Origin: Akebia trifoliata
Lineage: Eukaryota; Streptophyta; Magnoliopsida; Ranunculales; Lardizabalaceae
DNA length: 64,000 bases
NCBI GenBank assembly: GCA_017979445.1
Contig: CM030711.1
Span: 17,996,922 to 18,060,921 of the forward strand
Direction: 5' to 3'
Part shown: one piece after another, positions 34,098-46,040 of the stretch
Numbering within the stretch: the stretch's first letter is position 1
Layout: each line of letters opens with the position of its first letter
Notes under the pieces: model-generated
Databases searched by the model: none
What the model saw: the letters and a program-made list of their open reading frames with translations, nothing else
Told to the model about the DNA's origin: nothing
Made by a program: the position numbers and the translations under genes

Positions 34098-34921
34098 GCA
34101 ATCTCTAAACCAAGAAAAAACTTTAGAATCCCCAAATCCTTAATAGCAAATCGCTTATGAAGAATAGCCTTGAGTCTTGAGATTTCAGTTTGATCATCAC
34201 CTGTAATTACTATGTTACCAACATAGACTAGAACTATTGTAGTTCCTGAAGTAGTCTTTTTGATGAATAATGAAGAATCGACGCCACTTCGTAAGAGCCC
34301 ACTGCTTTCAAGCACTTAATTGAGCTTAGAGTACCATGTTCGAGGTGATTGTTTAAGGCCATAGATGGCCTTGTGTAACTTGCAAACCAGTCCTACATGA
34401 GATTCTTGAGGGTGTCTAGGCGGAATACTCATATACACTTCTTCTTCTAAGTCTCTATGCAAAAAGGCATTTTTAACGTCTAACTGGAATAATTTCCAAT
34501 CATTATTCACGGCTAGTGACAATAAAACTCTGAAGGTATTCATTTTTGCGACTGGAACGAATGTTTCTTTATAATCTTCTCCATAGGTTTGGGTAAACCT
34601 TCTTGCAACCAACTTGGCCTTATGTCATTCAAGAATACCATCACTGTTGTACTTTATCTTGTAAACCCAACGACATTCTATAGTCTTTTTCCTGGGAGGT
34701 AACAATACCACAGACGAAGTTTTGTTCTCATCCAATGCTTGGAGCTCTTCTTTCATGGCATGTTTCCATACCGGTTCAAGATTAGCTTCTCGAAAAATTT
34801 TAGGCTTTTCATAACTCGATATAGCACTTAAAAAGGCTAGATGAGACTGTGTTACATGATCATAAGTTATACGGTCCTGCATAGGATAGGTCATAGTATG
34901 ATAAGTAAGATAGTCCTTCAA
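34091..34921 (-). pseudogene. copia reverse transcriptase with YVGN catalytic box
   Basis: This is the copia RT with its usual order: IFREANLEPVWKHAMKEELQAL, TIECRWVYKIKYNSDG, FVPVAKMNTFRVLLSLAVN, LFQLDVKNAFLHRDLEEEVYM, KLHKAIYGLKQSPRTWY and KDLGILKFFLGLE. The catalytic YVDD is YVGN (34225-34214), so both metal-binding Asp residues are gone. Single stops separate the pieces at 34622-34624, 34316 and 34091. Confidence 0.93.
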
Positions 34922-35046
34922 TTTTCCAGGAGGATGAGTTTCCCTCTGAGATTTCCTCTGAACTACTTCAGCAGACGGGATCGATCAATGACTACAACTT
35001 CAGTAGGGGTTGAGTCAGGAGGATTAGCCACCATAGAATCGTGTTC

Positions 35047-35637
35047 TTATATGTTATTAGGCTCATTAACAGAGCTAATAGTCGGAAGTGGTACCAAATC
35101 TGCTAAATACTCCCACTGAGACCGATTCCCAAACTCAAGTTGAAAGTAAGGTTCAATTTCATTAAAATACACATCACGAGAAATCACCAACTTCCTAGAA
35201 ACAGGATCATAGCATTTGTACCCTTTTTGTGTGGAAGAGTATCCCACAAACACACACTTGACTGCTCGAGCATCAAACTTGTCACAATGAGTAGCCTGGC
35301 GATGGACATAACATACATATCCAAAAATTCGCAAATGAGAGGTGGTTGGCTTACGAGTTAATAAGATCTCCAAAGGAGATTTAAAACCTAAAATGCGACT
35401 AAGAAGCCTATTAATGATATAAGTTGCCGTTAAAACCCCCTGAGACCAATATGGCTTCAGAATGGTCATCTGAAATATTAAGGCTCTAGACCATGAAATG
35501 TAATTGGGACCATTCAATAACACAGACCAGGATTTCCATCTAAGTCTGTCATTCTTAAAACAAAAAATCTCAACAGAAAAAAAAAAAAAAAAAAAAAAAA
35601 GCAAATCACCATAAACTTGAATATACCTCGTTTTCAA
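35047..35637 (-). pseudogene. in-frame gag-integrase deletion fusion
   Basis: One frame joins a gag start (LLNGPNYISWSRALIFQM, the LxGxNYxxW motif) directly to the end of integrase (YWSQGVLTATYIINRLL) and on through HLRIFGYVCYVH and KCVFVGYSSTQKGYKCYDP to the hinge. Everything between, namely the rest of gag, protease and the integrase core, is missing. An A-run at 35579-35600 encodes a poly-Phe stretch upstream. The fusion keeps 196 codons open. Confidence 0.85.
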
Positions 35638-36006
35638 CCACTTTCAATCCAAACAAAACCTTAGTAAGGCTCAAAATCTTACTATCTTAGTAAGAAAAGA
35701 GTTTCACTATTACTTACTACAAATAAATTCTTTTTTTTTTTTGTCTTGTCAAATCAAACTGTTTTAAAACCCACTAAAGATGTACACTGTTGACAGAAGA
35801 CAGTTGCAGTACCTCATAAAAAACTTATTTTATTTTTTATTTGATTCCCTACAAAGGAAAGAACATCCACCACTCTCTCTCTCTCTGTTTCAATGGAACC
35901 AGAAGGAGGTAGTACCTAGCCGACCCTCTCTCGAATTACCAGTGGAAGGAGAAGCAACGAGTTTAACTCACCCGAGTTCGAGTGAACTGATTAAAAAACA
36001 AAATCT
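35638..36006 (-). other. copia leader
   Basis: Leader between PBS and the first frame. It includes a CT run on the plus strand (35874-35889) and no gene. Confidence 0.6.
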
Positions 36007-36018
36007 GCTCTGATACCA
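36007..36018 (-). promoter_or_regulatory. primer binding site (initiator tRNA-Met type)
   Basis: Minus strand TGGTATCAGAGC, directly adjoining the 5' LTR. Confidence 0.93.
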
Positions 36019-36278
36019 TGTAGCAAAGATAGAACACAAAAAATAGAAAAAGTGCTTCAGCAAAAAACAACAATTCTACCTATGTGCGTAGAGGCTGCTG
36101 TTCTTATATATAGTTTAGAAAACAGATTTACAGATTTAGAAAAACATCCGGAGTTACAAGTATATTGTAATTAGGTTCCTAAGATATAGGAAACTAACAA
36201 GTTTCCTAAGAGATAGGAATCCTAAAAGAAATAAGAAACTAGAAATCGAAAACTAAAGAGTTTTTCTCAACTCCAACA
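36019..36278 (-). repeat. copia 5' LTR (260 bp)
   Basis: Minus strand TGTTGGAGTTGAG...TTTGCTACA, the same ends as the 3' LTR. Confidence 0.94.
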
Positions 36279-36936
36279 AGGTTCAATGGCAAAAAATATG
36301 ATGATGTGGCTATGTGTGTGTGCTGTAATGGAGATGGGGCAGCAAGGTTTAATGGCAGAAAATATGATGGAGATGTGGCTATGTGTGTGCTATAATGGAG
36401 ATAGGGCTAAGGACGATGGAGAAGAAGATGTGGGAAGGTTGGTTGTTTGGTCATTAATGGAGAGAGGGCTGAGGACTATGGAGAAGAAGATGTGGGAAGG
36501 TAGGCTATTTGGTCATTAATAGAGAGAGACCTTGGCTGTTGGAGAAGAAAGTAATGGCAGCAACGTTGGGCTATTGCAAAGTGTGAAAGAGATGAGGGAG
36601 ATGAAAGAGTGCTCTTCCACAGCAATGATGGCTGCTAGACTTTTATGGAGAAGAAATGCAATGGAGAAGGAGGTATGTTGCAGATTTTTTATGGAGAGGA
36701 AGCCAAAGGGTGTTGCAGATTTTTTAGAGGGAAAGATGTGCTGAAAATCTGGTTGGAAGAGAAGAGAGAAATGAAGGTTGAAAGATGGCTGTAACAGCCA
36801 CGTTTTTTTTGTTGAAGGGATTTGATGTAGTTACAAGTTTAATGGTGGAAATGAAAATGGCAGCCAAAATGTTCTCTTTTCTTCGTTGCTTCCTCGCATG
36901 TTTAATGGTGGTTCTACCATCAAAACGTGAGAGAGG

Positions 36937-36957
36937 AGAGGGGGGGGGGGGGGGGGG
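36937..36957. repeat. G homopolymer tract
   Basis: A run of about 18 G after GAGAGGAGA. It is a likely sequencing or assembly soft spot and a possible G-quadruplex. Confidence 0.9.
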
Positions 36958-37446
36958 ATGGGAGTACTTATGGAGAGATGAGGGAGATGGGATGCGTTTG
37001 ATTTAACTTTTAATTCGATGTTTTAAATTCAAATTTGTATTTGATTTTAAATTTTGATGGTTTAATTAAGATTCAATTTCAATTAGGTTTAATCGATTGA
37101 GTGCGATTTTGGATTTCGAATTTGTTGGATTTCAATTAAGATTTATTGGTTTGTTGGTTTTTTTTTTTTGTTATTTTTAATTTAATTTTGCATTTTAATT
37201 AAGATGGGAGTACTTATGGAGAGATGAGGGAGATGGGATGCGTTTGATTTAACTTTTAATTCGATGTTTTAAATTTAAATTTGTATTTGATTTTAAATTT
37301 TGATGGTATAATTAAGATTCAATTTCAATTAGGTTTAATCGATTGAGTTCGATTTTGGATTTCGAATTTGTTGGATTTCAATTAAGATTTATTGGTTTGT
37401 TGGTTTTTTTTTTAATTATTTTTAATTTGATTTTGCATTTTAATTG
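36957..37446. repeat. tandem duplication, 246-bp unit, in Tat LTR
   Basis: 36957-37202 and 37203-about 37446 both start GATGGGAGTACTTATGGAGA and differ by few bases (for example GAGTGCG against GAGTTCG, and a shorter T-run in the second copy). Confidence 0.95.
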
Positions 37447-38219
37447 GTTGAATAATTTTAATTTAACTTAATTTTGATTTTTCATTTTTATTTGATTTTC
37501 GGTTAGATTATAATTTGATTTTTGATTTGAATTTAATTTAAATTTTAAATGGGTTTCTTGATTAAATATTAGTTTAATTTTCGATTTGAATTTTATCTTG
37601 ATTTTTAGTTTGAATTTGATTTAAATTTTAAATTGGTTTCTTGCTTAAATTTTAGCTTGATTTTCGATTTGAATTTTATTTTCCTAGGGCTCAAGGTTTC
37701 TATGTTAGAGTTGGATATTGAGGGGCATTTTGGTCATTTTTATGATTTTTCCTAAATTTTTATGTTTTCATCGATTTGGGTCCTGTTAGACTCGAAATCA
37801 TATTCTAAGTGCAATGGAGGTACTTTTGAGATCTTTTGGAGGTCTGAAATATATGAGGAGTATTTTCGTCATTTTGGTGATTTTACAGATTTTTACAAAT
37901 TTTAGCGTGAGGTTTCTTTCAGTCTCTGTCTAATTATTTCTCAGTCTCAAAATCATATTTTCCTAGCGTAACGAAGTCTCTAAGTTATCGAACCTAAGCG
38001 TACGTGCTTGCTAAGTCGAGCATAAGATATAACGATCTTAAGCGTGCGTAAATTTCTATGTTGAGTCGTGACGAGTAAGGATATGAAAAAAACTAAAAAT
38101 AGAAAGAATCAATAATAGTACTCACAAGCTTTCGAGTTCTTTATGCTCATCATTAGAAATCCACAACAACAGGGTGACGAATTGTCGAATTAGGCAGATG
38201 AAAAAATGGGACGTCTACA

Positions 38220-38536
38220 GATGACCCTCTTTGGTAGAGGGTGGAAGCAAACTAGATGCCCAATCTATCGTGGTAGATAGTACAACATCCGAATGCCAAA
38301 GCTAGTGACAGCTCATTTTGCAGCTTGATTTGGAAATTTGTTGAAGCATCTAGATCCTTGAGGATAAGTTCTCTTTGGACTAAAAATGTCAAATCCTTGA
38401 ATTTTTAAAAATTTTCTTTGACTGATGCAAATGCAATGCGAGTGGACATGTGTACAATTGTGTAGTGATGATTTCGAAAAGGCATACCTCCATTCTACAT
38501 ATTCATGCTGGGAGGATAGCAAACTCTCTCAAATTT
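38220..38536 (-). other. internal 3' end of the Tat element
   Basis: This non-coding sequence lies just inside the Tat 3' LTR, in the minus direction, up to the junction with Ogre element 2 at about 38537. No domain is seen. Confidence 0.45.
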
Positions 38537-39187
38537 AGTGTAAGTCGCAGATCGGGTCGAAGATGAGATCCGAATCGATTTGATATTCGATTTTACAAGC
38601 TTGGGGGTAGTAGTAGGGATCCCTTCTCAAAGAAAGCCAGTGCCTGTGGCGAATAAGAGAGAAAAAACATAGGTTAACAATGTACAACCAAACCGACCCC
38701 TCTTCATCCTAGCACCAGCACCGAGGCCACAAGCTACGTCAACTTCTTAGGCTCCGGCACCTCAACCAGTCTGGACCCCTACACCTAGAACCAATTTCGA
38801 GGAAACCCTCCATTAGTTGCATAGTAGGCAGCACAGTACGGGCAGGGTCAGCAAGCACGGCCTAACAGGGTTAACTGGGTGTTTACTAGATTGCCAATAA
38901 CATTATCAGAATTATTCTCAATCTTTCTCAGGGGAGAATATCTTGCTAAAAGGCCACCAAATCCAGAAGCTGAGAAAAGACCTGGGTACAATCCTAACTT
39001 GTTTTGTGAATTTAACATGGGTGCTCTAGGGTACTCTACAGATCAGTGCTGGCAGCTCAAGCACCATGTGCAAAATTTGATAAACAAGAAGGTCCTCATA
39101 CTGGATGGACCTACAAACCCACCCCAACAACAAAACATCAACCAAAACCCCTACTTACTCACAATGGAGGGGGAAGTGGGCACATAG
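38537..39187 (+). pseudogene. Ogre element 2 gag C-terminal part
   Basis: A Pro-rich linker with stops is followed by 38879-39187: PITLSELFSIFLRGEYLAKR, PNPEAEKRPGYNPNLFCEFN and a degenerate knuckle FCEFNMGALGYSTDQC. The His of the C-x2-H pair is Asn and the GH His is Tyr, while the first Cys is kept. Element 1 shows the reverse pattern. Confidence 0.8.
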
Positions 39188-40877
39188 TAAATATCATTCT
39201 CGGGGAATTCGATTTCAATCCGTCAACTTTAATAGCTCCCATCGAGTCAAAAAATCAAGATCCATCTAACAAGGGTACTAGAGATACCAACAGTTCATGC
39301 CATCAACCAATGCACAACAAATCCATCTCAAAACTCGCAACCGCCACTTAGAACGGCTGACCTCACCATCCATCCCACTCATCAAAATACTATTACCCGA
39401 TCGCCTCTCATTATACCCTACATATTGCCAAGTCCCCAGAATACCATTCGACCCCTTCTTCACATATCATACACGCCATCCGCACGACCACCACTCGTCA
39501 TCCCTTATACTCCATCATCCCTTCAAGTAGCTTCCCCCATCACTACCTACAAATCATCATCACCACCCCTTATCCTTAATGTAAAACCTGACCCATCTCC
39601 GATGACCATATGTTCACCAAAGCTATTTGCATATAACTTTACCAAGTTGTCCCTGGGAGCTACGAGACAACTATCACCACATCGACAGGGGTCGAGACGA
39701 TGAAAAAAATGATAGTAGTCGACATTGGTCACATGAAAAAAGTAGGGAAGTGCTAAAGAGTTCCAGTGAAAGGGATAAGAATAGAAGAGACAAAAGAAAC
39801 AGTAGAAGGGAAAGAGGACGAAAAAAAAAGAAAGAAAAAGAGAAATACAAGGTAAAAGAAGATGACAAGGCAGAGAAAAAAGGGAAAGTGACAGACAAGG
39901 AGGCTACAAACTTCATTAAGCTCATTTGCAAGAGTGAGCATAATATCGTGGACCAACTGAACAAACAGTCGGCTCAGATCAACATTCTGGGTTTGCTACA
40001 AAAGTAAGAAGAACATTAAGAAGCGTTGTTGAGAATTCTGGGAAAATCACATGTACCTACAACTACCTCACCGGCATAGTTAGAACAAACAGTTGGTCAG
40101 ATCATGGGCCCCAATCCCATCATCTTCACAGAAAGTGAGTTCGTGCCAGAGGGACAGGGACACATTGAACCGTTGAATATTATGGTCATGTGTAAGGGCA
40201 TTATGGTAGCTAGAGTACTGATTGATAATGGCTCAGCTCTCATTGTCTATCTTCTCAAAAAAATTTGAAAGCTCAATGCTGATTGGTCACATGTCAAACC
40301 CAACAACAAGATCGTCCGAGATTTCGATAGTTCAATAAGGGATTTTTTAGGAGAAGTGGACCTACCAATCACAATAAGCCCGTGTACGTTCGAAGTAATG
40401 TTTTAGGTCATGGAAATATCGACAAACTTCAACTTGCTATTGGGCAGGCCATTGATTTATATCGCTGGGGCAGTGCCTTCCTCTTTGCACTAGAGAGTCA
40501 AATTTATCATGGGGCAAAAGATGATTTTCGTCTTAGCAAAAAACCTGATACCAATTGGGAGAGCTACGGACGTGCCATTTATTGATATAAAAATGACCAA
40601 GGACAAGGCACTATACCACTCCTATCAATTTGCTGTCGTTAATCATGTCGAAAAGGGGAAGGAAAAGGTAAAATCAGAGTTATCAAGAGCAAATCTAATG
40701 GTTGGTCGGGTTTTGAAGAAGGCAGGTTATCGACCTAGGCAAGGATTAGGATCGGGAAGAAAAGGGAAAGCCACACCAGTTGAAGCAAAGAAGCACACTC
40801 TTTATTTCAATTTAGGGTTCAAGCCTACGAAAATGGTATATCAGATACGAACGACAAAAAGAGAGAACTTTGACTAG
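39188..40877 (+). pseudogene. Ogre element 2 linker and protease
   Basis: A Pro/His-rich linker is followed by a Lys/Glu-rich stretch (39627-40007, NFIKLICKSEHNIVDQLNKQ), then a protease broken by stops and shifts. The active site reads VLIDNGSALIVY at about 40210-40245. The G-patch-like tail GYRPRQGLGSGRKGKATPV survives at about 40725-40785. Confidence 0.8.
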
Positions 40878-41360
40878 CAAGAAAGTAAAATTGTGAACCA
40901 AATGTTTGGAATCTGGGCAAGGTTCCTCACATTAGCATCACTTTCCAAAATCTCAGGTTAGACCTGACAGTCTATCAGAACAGAGCTATAAAGCCGAAAA
41001 TAATAAGTTTAAAACCCAAGCATGTTCAAGAAGACTTAGTTGTTGAGTCTCGACCTTCCTTCATAGAAGGTATTGATACCCTATTCAATGGTGATTCCAA
41101 CGCAGTTATCAGAAATAACCTATGAGCCTGCAGAAGTAGAATTCATTATGAGCAAGGGAAAATAATCACCTCTCCTTATTAGCATCGACTGGGCATCAGT
41201 CGTCATCCCACCAAGCTTGGGGGGATTATGCCCAACTCTGAAAAAAATCAACCGTAGGTAATGACCATCTCCGAACCATCAAAAAGACCTACTCTCTCAT
41301 CTCATCCACCTCCTCAGAGAATGAGAAGTCTTAAATAGCTGGGAAGAATTTCCTTGAGTA

Positions 41361-43172
41361 AAAACTATTTTGAGGGCTCCCTATTTTTATTAATGAATTT
41401 GCATGATTGTTCTTATTTCAGATATCCAGAAAATCACAAAAAAAAAATTTCTTAAAAATAAAAAAAATAAAAAAACTTTCAAAATAGCAAAAAATAGATA
41501 TTTTTCAAAAAAAAAAAGTTTTCAAAGGATTTGTCTTAATTAAATGAGTACCCAGATAAAACAAAATTTGAAAAGGATGAGTATGATTTTGATCTCGAAC
41601 TCGATTTTGACCTCATGGAGATCGAAGAAGAGTCTGAGGACGAAATGGAATACCCACCTAAAAAAATCAAAGACTTAGTAGAACGTCATGAGAAAGGTGT
41701 TCAACCAAACATTGAGAATACAGATTCAATCAACTTGGTACTGAAGAGGACCCACGAATCGTCAAGATTAAAGCCTTACTAATGTAGCAACAAAAGGAAT
41801 AAATGATCAAACCCTTACAAAATTATCAAGACATCTTTGCATGGTCATACAGAGATATTCTTGGGTTAGACACAGATCTGGTTGTCCACAAGCTACCCAT
41901 TGCTCTCGGAAGCAAGTCGATCAAGCAAAAATTGAAAAGGTTAAAGTCAGAATGGACCCTCAAGGTCAAGGATGAGGTCATGAAGCAGTTCGAAGTCAGA
42001 TTCCTCATAGTTTCTACTTATTCCGGTTGGTTGGCTAACGTCGTCCCAGTACCTAAGAAAGATGGAAAGGTACGCATGTGTGTTGATTACCGTGACTTGA
42101 ACAAAGCTAGGATAATTTCCCACTACTTGACATCGACACATTAGTCGATAGTACAGTAGGGCACTGTATGTTCTCGTTCATGGACGATTTTTTAGGCCAT
42201 AACCAGATACAAAAGGTAGAAGAAGACCAAGAAAAGACTGCATTCATCACACCATGAGACACTTTTTACTATAAAGCCATGCCATTTGAGCCGAAGAACG
42301 TAAGGGCAACTTACCAACAGGCAATGATCATTTTATTCCATAACATGATTCATAAGGAAATGAAGGTTTATGTAGACGACTTGATCGCTAAATCTGGTAT
42401 TGAAGAAGACCATCTGGTAAATCTCAAGAAGTTGTTTGACAGGCTGAGGAAATACAGTTTAAGGCTCAACCTAGCAAAATGTGTATTCGGGACAACATCG
42501 GGCAAACTACTGGGTTTCATCGTCAGCAAAAGAGGTATCGAGATAGATCTGACAAAACCTAAATATATCCTTGAGATGAAGGCATCCGTTTTAAAGAGAG
42601 ATGTTCGAGCATTCTTGGGGAGAATATAATACATCAGTCGATTCATTGCTCAACTCACGCCTATCTGGGAACCAGTCTTCAAGCTACTTAGAAAAGATAT
42701 GCCAAAGAAGTGGAACAAAGACTATTAGGAAGCATTTGATAAGATCAAGCAATACCTACTTAATCCACCAGTCATGTTCCCTCCTACTTCAGGATGACCT
42801 TTGCTGATGTATATCTCAGTGGAAGAAACATCAATGGAGTGTATGCTAGGGTAACATGATGAATCGGGATGAAAGGAACAAGCCATCGTTTATCTTAGCA
42901 AGAAATTTACCAAGTACGAAGCAAAATATTCAACGCTTAAGAAGACTTGTTGTGCATTAGTTTGGGCATCTCAACAACTGCGTCACTATTTACTTAGTTA
43001 TTCAACTATGCTTATTGTCAGAATGGACCCCCCTAAAGTACCTTTTCAAGAAACCCACGCTAACAGGTCGCACAGCGAAATGACAATTGTTATTATCTGA
43101 GTTTAACATCACCTATGTCACTCAAAAGACCATCAAAGGGCAAGTCATTGTGGACCATTTAGCTGAGCATCA
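41361..43172 (+). pseudogene. Ogre element 2 reverse transcriptase and RNase H
   Basis: The segment starts after a conserved acceptor-like TTATTTCAG (about 41420). It reads LQNYQDIFAWSYRDILGL and RMCVDYRDLN, then after a shift the box YVDD at 42369-42380, intact here unlike element 1. Stops where element 1 is open: TGA at about 42256 (TGG in element 1), TAG at about 42727 (CAG), TGA at about 42798 (CGA), TAA at about 42852 (CAA) and TGA at about 42870 (CGG). The TGA at 43081-43083 is shared with element 1. Confidence 0.9.
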
Positions 43173-43480
43173 TTGTCCGATTACGAGCCATTGAAAATGA
43201 ACTTTCCCGATGAAGCCATATTACTCGCTGAGATTGAGGCGATGACGAAGAACCAGGCTGGAAAAATACACTTCGACGGAGTAGCTAATCAGAACGGAAA
43301 CGGAATAGGGGCAATCTTGATCAAATCGGACAGGTCCCTGTACCAATCTCCATTAGATTAAAGTTCCAATGCTCTAATAACGAGGTTAAATACGAAGCAT
43401 GCATAGCAGGGTTAAAAGTAGCATTAAATCTCGAGGTAGATGAAATTGATGTGTTCAGAGAGTCAAACTTGGTCTATTAG
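43173..43480 (+). pseudogene. Ogre element 2 additional RNase H
   Basis: AGKIHFDGVANQNGNGIGAI keeps the first Asp; NNEVKYEAC shows the Glu region with A-to-V and E-to-K changes. A stop and a shift lie between the two parts. Confidence 0.75.
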
Positions 43481-45002
43481 ATGATCAGAGAATGGAAGAC
43501 CCGAGAGCAAAGATTGATCCCTTACCATGAATATCTCGAAGAATTAAGCTCAAGTTTTAAGAGGATTTCAATCACATACATGCCAAGAGCTAAGAATCGA
43601 TTTGCAGATGCACTAGCTACACTTGCTTCTATGATCAGTATTTCAGAAGACTTAGTCATCGACCCCATTGAGATAGGGATTCAAGATGAAAAAATCTATT
43701 GTCTACCTATCGAAGTAGAAAAATCTGAAGAAAAGCTATGGTACTCGGACATCAAGGCATAGTTCGAAGATCTAACCCTCTCCTCAAATGCAATGCCTAA
43801 TGATCGAAAGACTATTCAGAAATTGGTAGGATAATTCTTCTTGAGCAACGGTATTCTGTACAAGAAATTGCATCACGAGGTCTTGCTCCGATGCATGATA
43901 GAAGTAGAAGCAAAACGATTAATCGGGACTGTACATGGGGGAGTTTGCGGATCCTACATGAATCGTCATATACTAACCAAGAAGATTATGCGGATGGCAT
44001 ATTATTGGACAACAATGGAGAGTGACTACCAATAGCATGTTTGCAAATGCCATCTATGTCAGATTTATGCCAACAAGATCAATGCTCCGCAATCAGAATT
44101 GCATAATATGACCACCCCTTGGCCCTTCTCACTCTAGGGCATGGACGTCATCGGGCAGATCTCACCAAAAGTTGCAAACGGGGATCTCTTTATCCTATTT
44201 GCTATCGACTACTTCACTAAATGAGTAGATGCTGCTTCATATGCCAATGTCACGAAAGACAATGTCTTGAAATTTGTCAAGAACAACATCATCTATCGAT
44301 ATGGGGTTCCTAGGGGTAGTAACTGATAATTCAAAAAATTTCAAAAATAAGGATATGATCAAGATGTGCGAAGACTTCCAGATTACTCATCACAATTTTG
44401 TACCTTACAAAACTAAAATGAACGGAGTAGTAGAGGTTGCCAACAAGAACATCAAAAGAATTATTGAGAAGATGGCAGTCACCTACAAGGATTGGCATGA
44501 TATGTTATTTTTTACATTTCATGCCTATTGAACCTCGTTCAAGACTTCAACTTGGGCAACTCCGTATTCATTGGTGTACGGAATGGAAATAGTCTTACCT
44601 GTCAAGGTTGAGATTCCCTTTCTCCAGATCTTAAAAGAAGCAGAGTTAGATGAGACTGAATGGATTCAAGTTCGATTCGATCAACTGAATCTGATTGAAG
44701 AGAAATGCTTTGCAGCTATTTTCCACGGACAGATCTATCAGCGACGAATAGCTCGTGCCTACAACAAAAAAGTTAAGCCTAGATATTTTTCACCAGGATA
44801 CCTTGTTTTGAAAAAAAATTTGCCAATCCAAGAAGACGCCAAGGGAAAGTTTCGATCAAACTATAAGGGACCATTTATCATGCAAAAGGTAATGACGGGA
44901 GGAGCTCTGATCCTTACAGAAATGGACAGACATGTCTTCTCTCAACCGATTAATACTGACACTCTCAAGAAATATTACGCCTATAAACTGATCCTGAGAT
45001 GA
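43481..45002 (+). pseudogene. Ogre element 2 integrase
   Basis: 43481-43762 is the linker (RAKNRFADALATLAS). The zinc region keeps its His pair (VHGGVCGSYMNRH) and CHLC, unlike element 1. Stops: TAG at 44034 (CAG in element 1), TAG at about 44137 (TGG) and TGA at about 44222 (TGG). D2 (VTDNSKNF, about 44327) and the Glu (NGVVEVANKN, about 44431) are present. The last frame, 44571-45002, is intact to YKLILR. Confidence 0.9.
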
Positions 45003-46005
45003 CGAAAGGCCATATTTGCTATCCTAAACTAACTATCAACCCTAGTCAACCCTTTTGAGCCATCATGTTCATTTCTTAACCTAAGAATGGGGCAAGTCAA
45101 CAATTACAAAACAAAACAAAGAAAACAAAAAAAAAAAGAGAAAAAAGTAAAAGAAAATCAGAAAATCAAGAAGAAAGTATCAAATTACTCCTGGCCCGCA
45201 TGATGATAAACTGTGAATGGCTAAAAATACAAAAGAGTAAAAAAAAAGTCAAAAATCGAATACTTGATCTTGGCTCGACCCAAATCTCCAGCTTAAATAA
45301 GTTCGAGAGACGTTGGGAGGAGACATAGATCATCTTTTCAAAACAAAAATAGACGAACCCCATATCTAGCCCACTTTAGATAAACTAAGACCCCAACTTT
45401 AATCTTTTTGTATCCTTCCACTACCATTAGCCTAAGCCAACGTTTCGTCCCACTAAAAGTCTTTTCTGATCAGGAAAGGTTATAAGGTAACACAGTGATG
45501 ATGGCAGCACCAATGGTCTTGCGACTTGATCCGGACCTCAAAATCTTATTAGTCGTTAGGAGACTCGAGAGGGGAATCCAGGTCGGATATTCGGAAAAAA
45601 AAGCGTCTTAAAAGTGTAGAGTAACTGATCTCACGGTTCAACTTGAGTTGCTGAACCACGAATAGTCGTTAGCAAACTAGAGAGGAGAATCTAGATCTAT
45701 TACTCAAGAAAGAGCGTCACTATAAGAGTAGAGTCTCCGATCTCGCAACTCAATTTGAGTCACCAAGCCACAAAGACACAGAGACTTCGAGCAAGAATTG
45801 TAATGGCAAAATATCAAAAAATATATAAGTATCGTCTGAAAGGGCATAGTAAAAACCTAAAAGGGCGCTATGAGTAAAAAAATGAGACTATGGCAAGATC
45901 AATGCCACTTGCACGATGAAAACCCAAAAAGGCGTCGATGTGCAAAAATGTGAAAATCGGGTCTAGTGAAAATTGTAACTGGCGCTAGGGGCAATAAGGG
46001 TAAAA

Positions 46006-46040
<35 letters not shown>

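Larger units (their letters stand above)
33041..36283 (-). mobile_element. complete but deleted Ty1-copia element with 5-bp target duplication
   Basis: LTRs lie at 36019-36278 (5') and 33046-33266 (3') on the minus strand. The PBS (36007-36018) and polypurine tract (33267-33280) are in place, and AGGTT is duplicated at 33041-33045 and 36279-36283. The 2.74-kb interior lacks most of gag, all of protease and the integrase core. It inserted into the Tat LTR. With cis signals present and proteins dead, it looks like a non-autonomous derivative or a later deletion. Confidence 0.95.
31335..38219 (-). repeat. Tat-type 3' LTR interrupted by a copia element
   Basis: On the minus strand it starts TGTAGACGTCCCATTTTTTC (38219) and ends GAGGCGATTTCA (31335). 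It shares GGAGTCGCCACCTA, GGAAGGTGTTAGGCACC and ATTTTCCTAGCGTA words, in the same order, with the solo LTR at 59988-61723. Removing the copia element and one duplication (33046-36283) leaves about 3.65 kb, about twice the length of the solo copy, partly because of tandem expansions at 31953-32430 and 36957-37446. AAAGAGGG next to its start (about 38225-38232, minus) looks like a polypurine tract, hence a 3' LTR. Confidence 0.75.

Noticed and set aside
36286..37006. Four plus-strand frames with Met/Gly/Glu-rich sequence
   Set aside because: They lie inside the Tat LTR, contain imperfect repeats of GGAGATGTGGCTATGTGTG, and have no domain.
31330..38224. Tat LTR at 31335-38219 as a solo LTR
   Set aside because: Flanks CTTGG and GATGA differ, and a polypurine-like tract adjoins one end, so it fits a 3' LTR of a truncated element.
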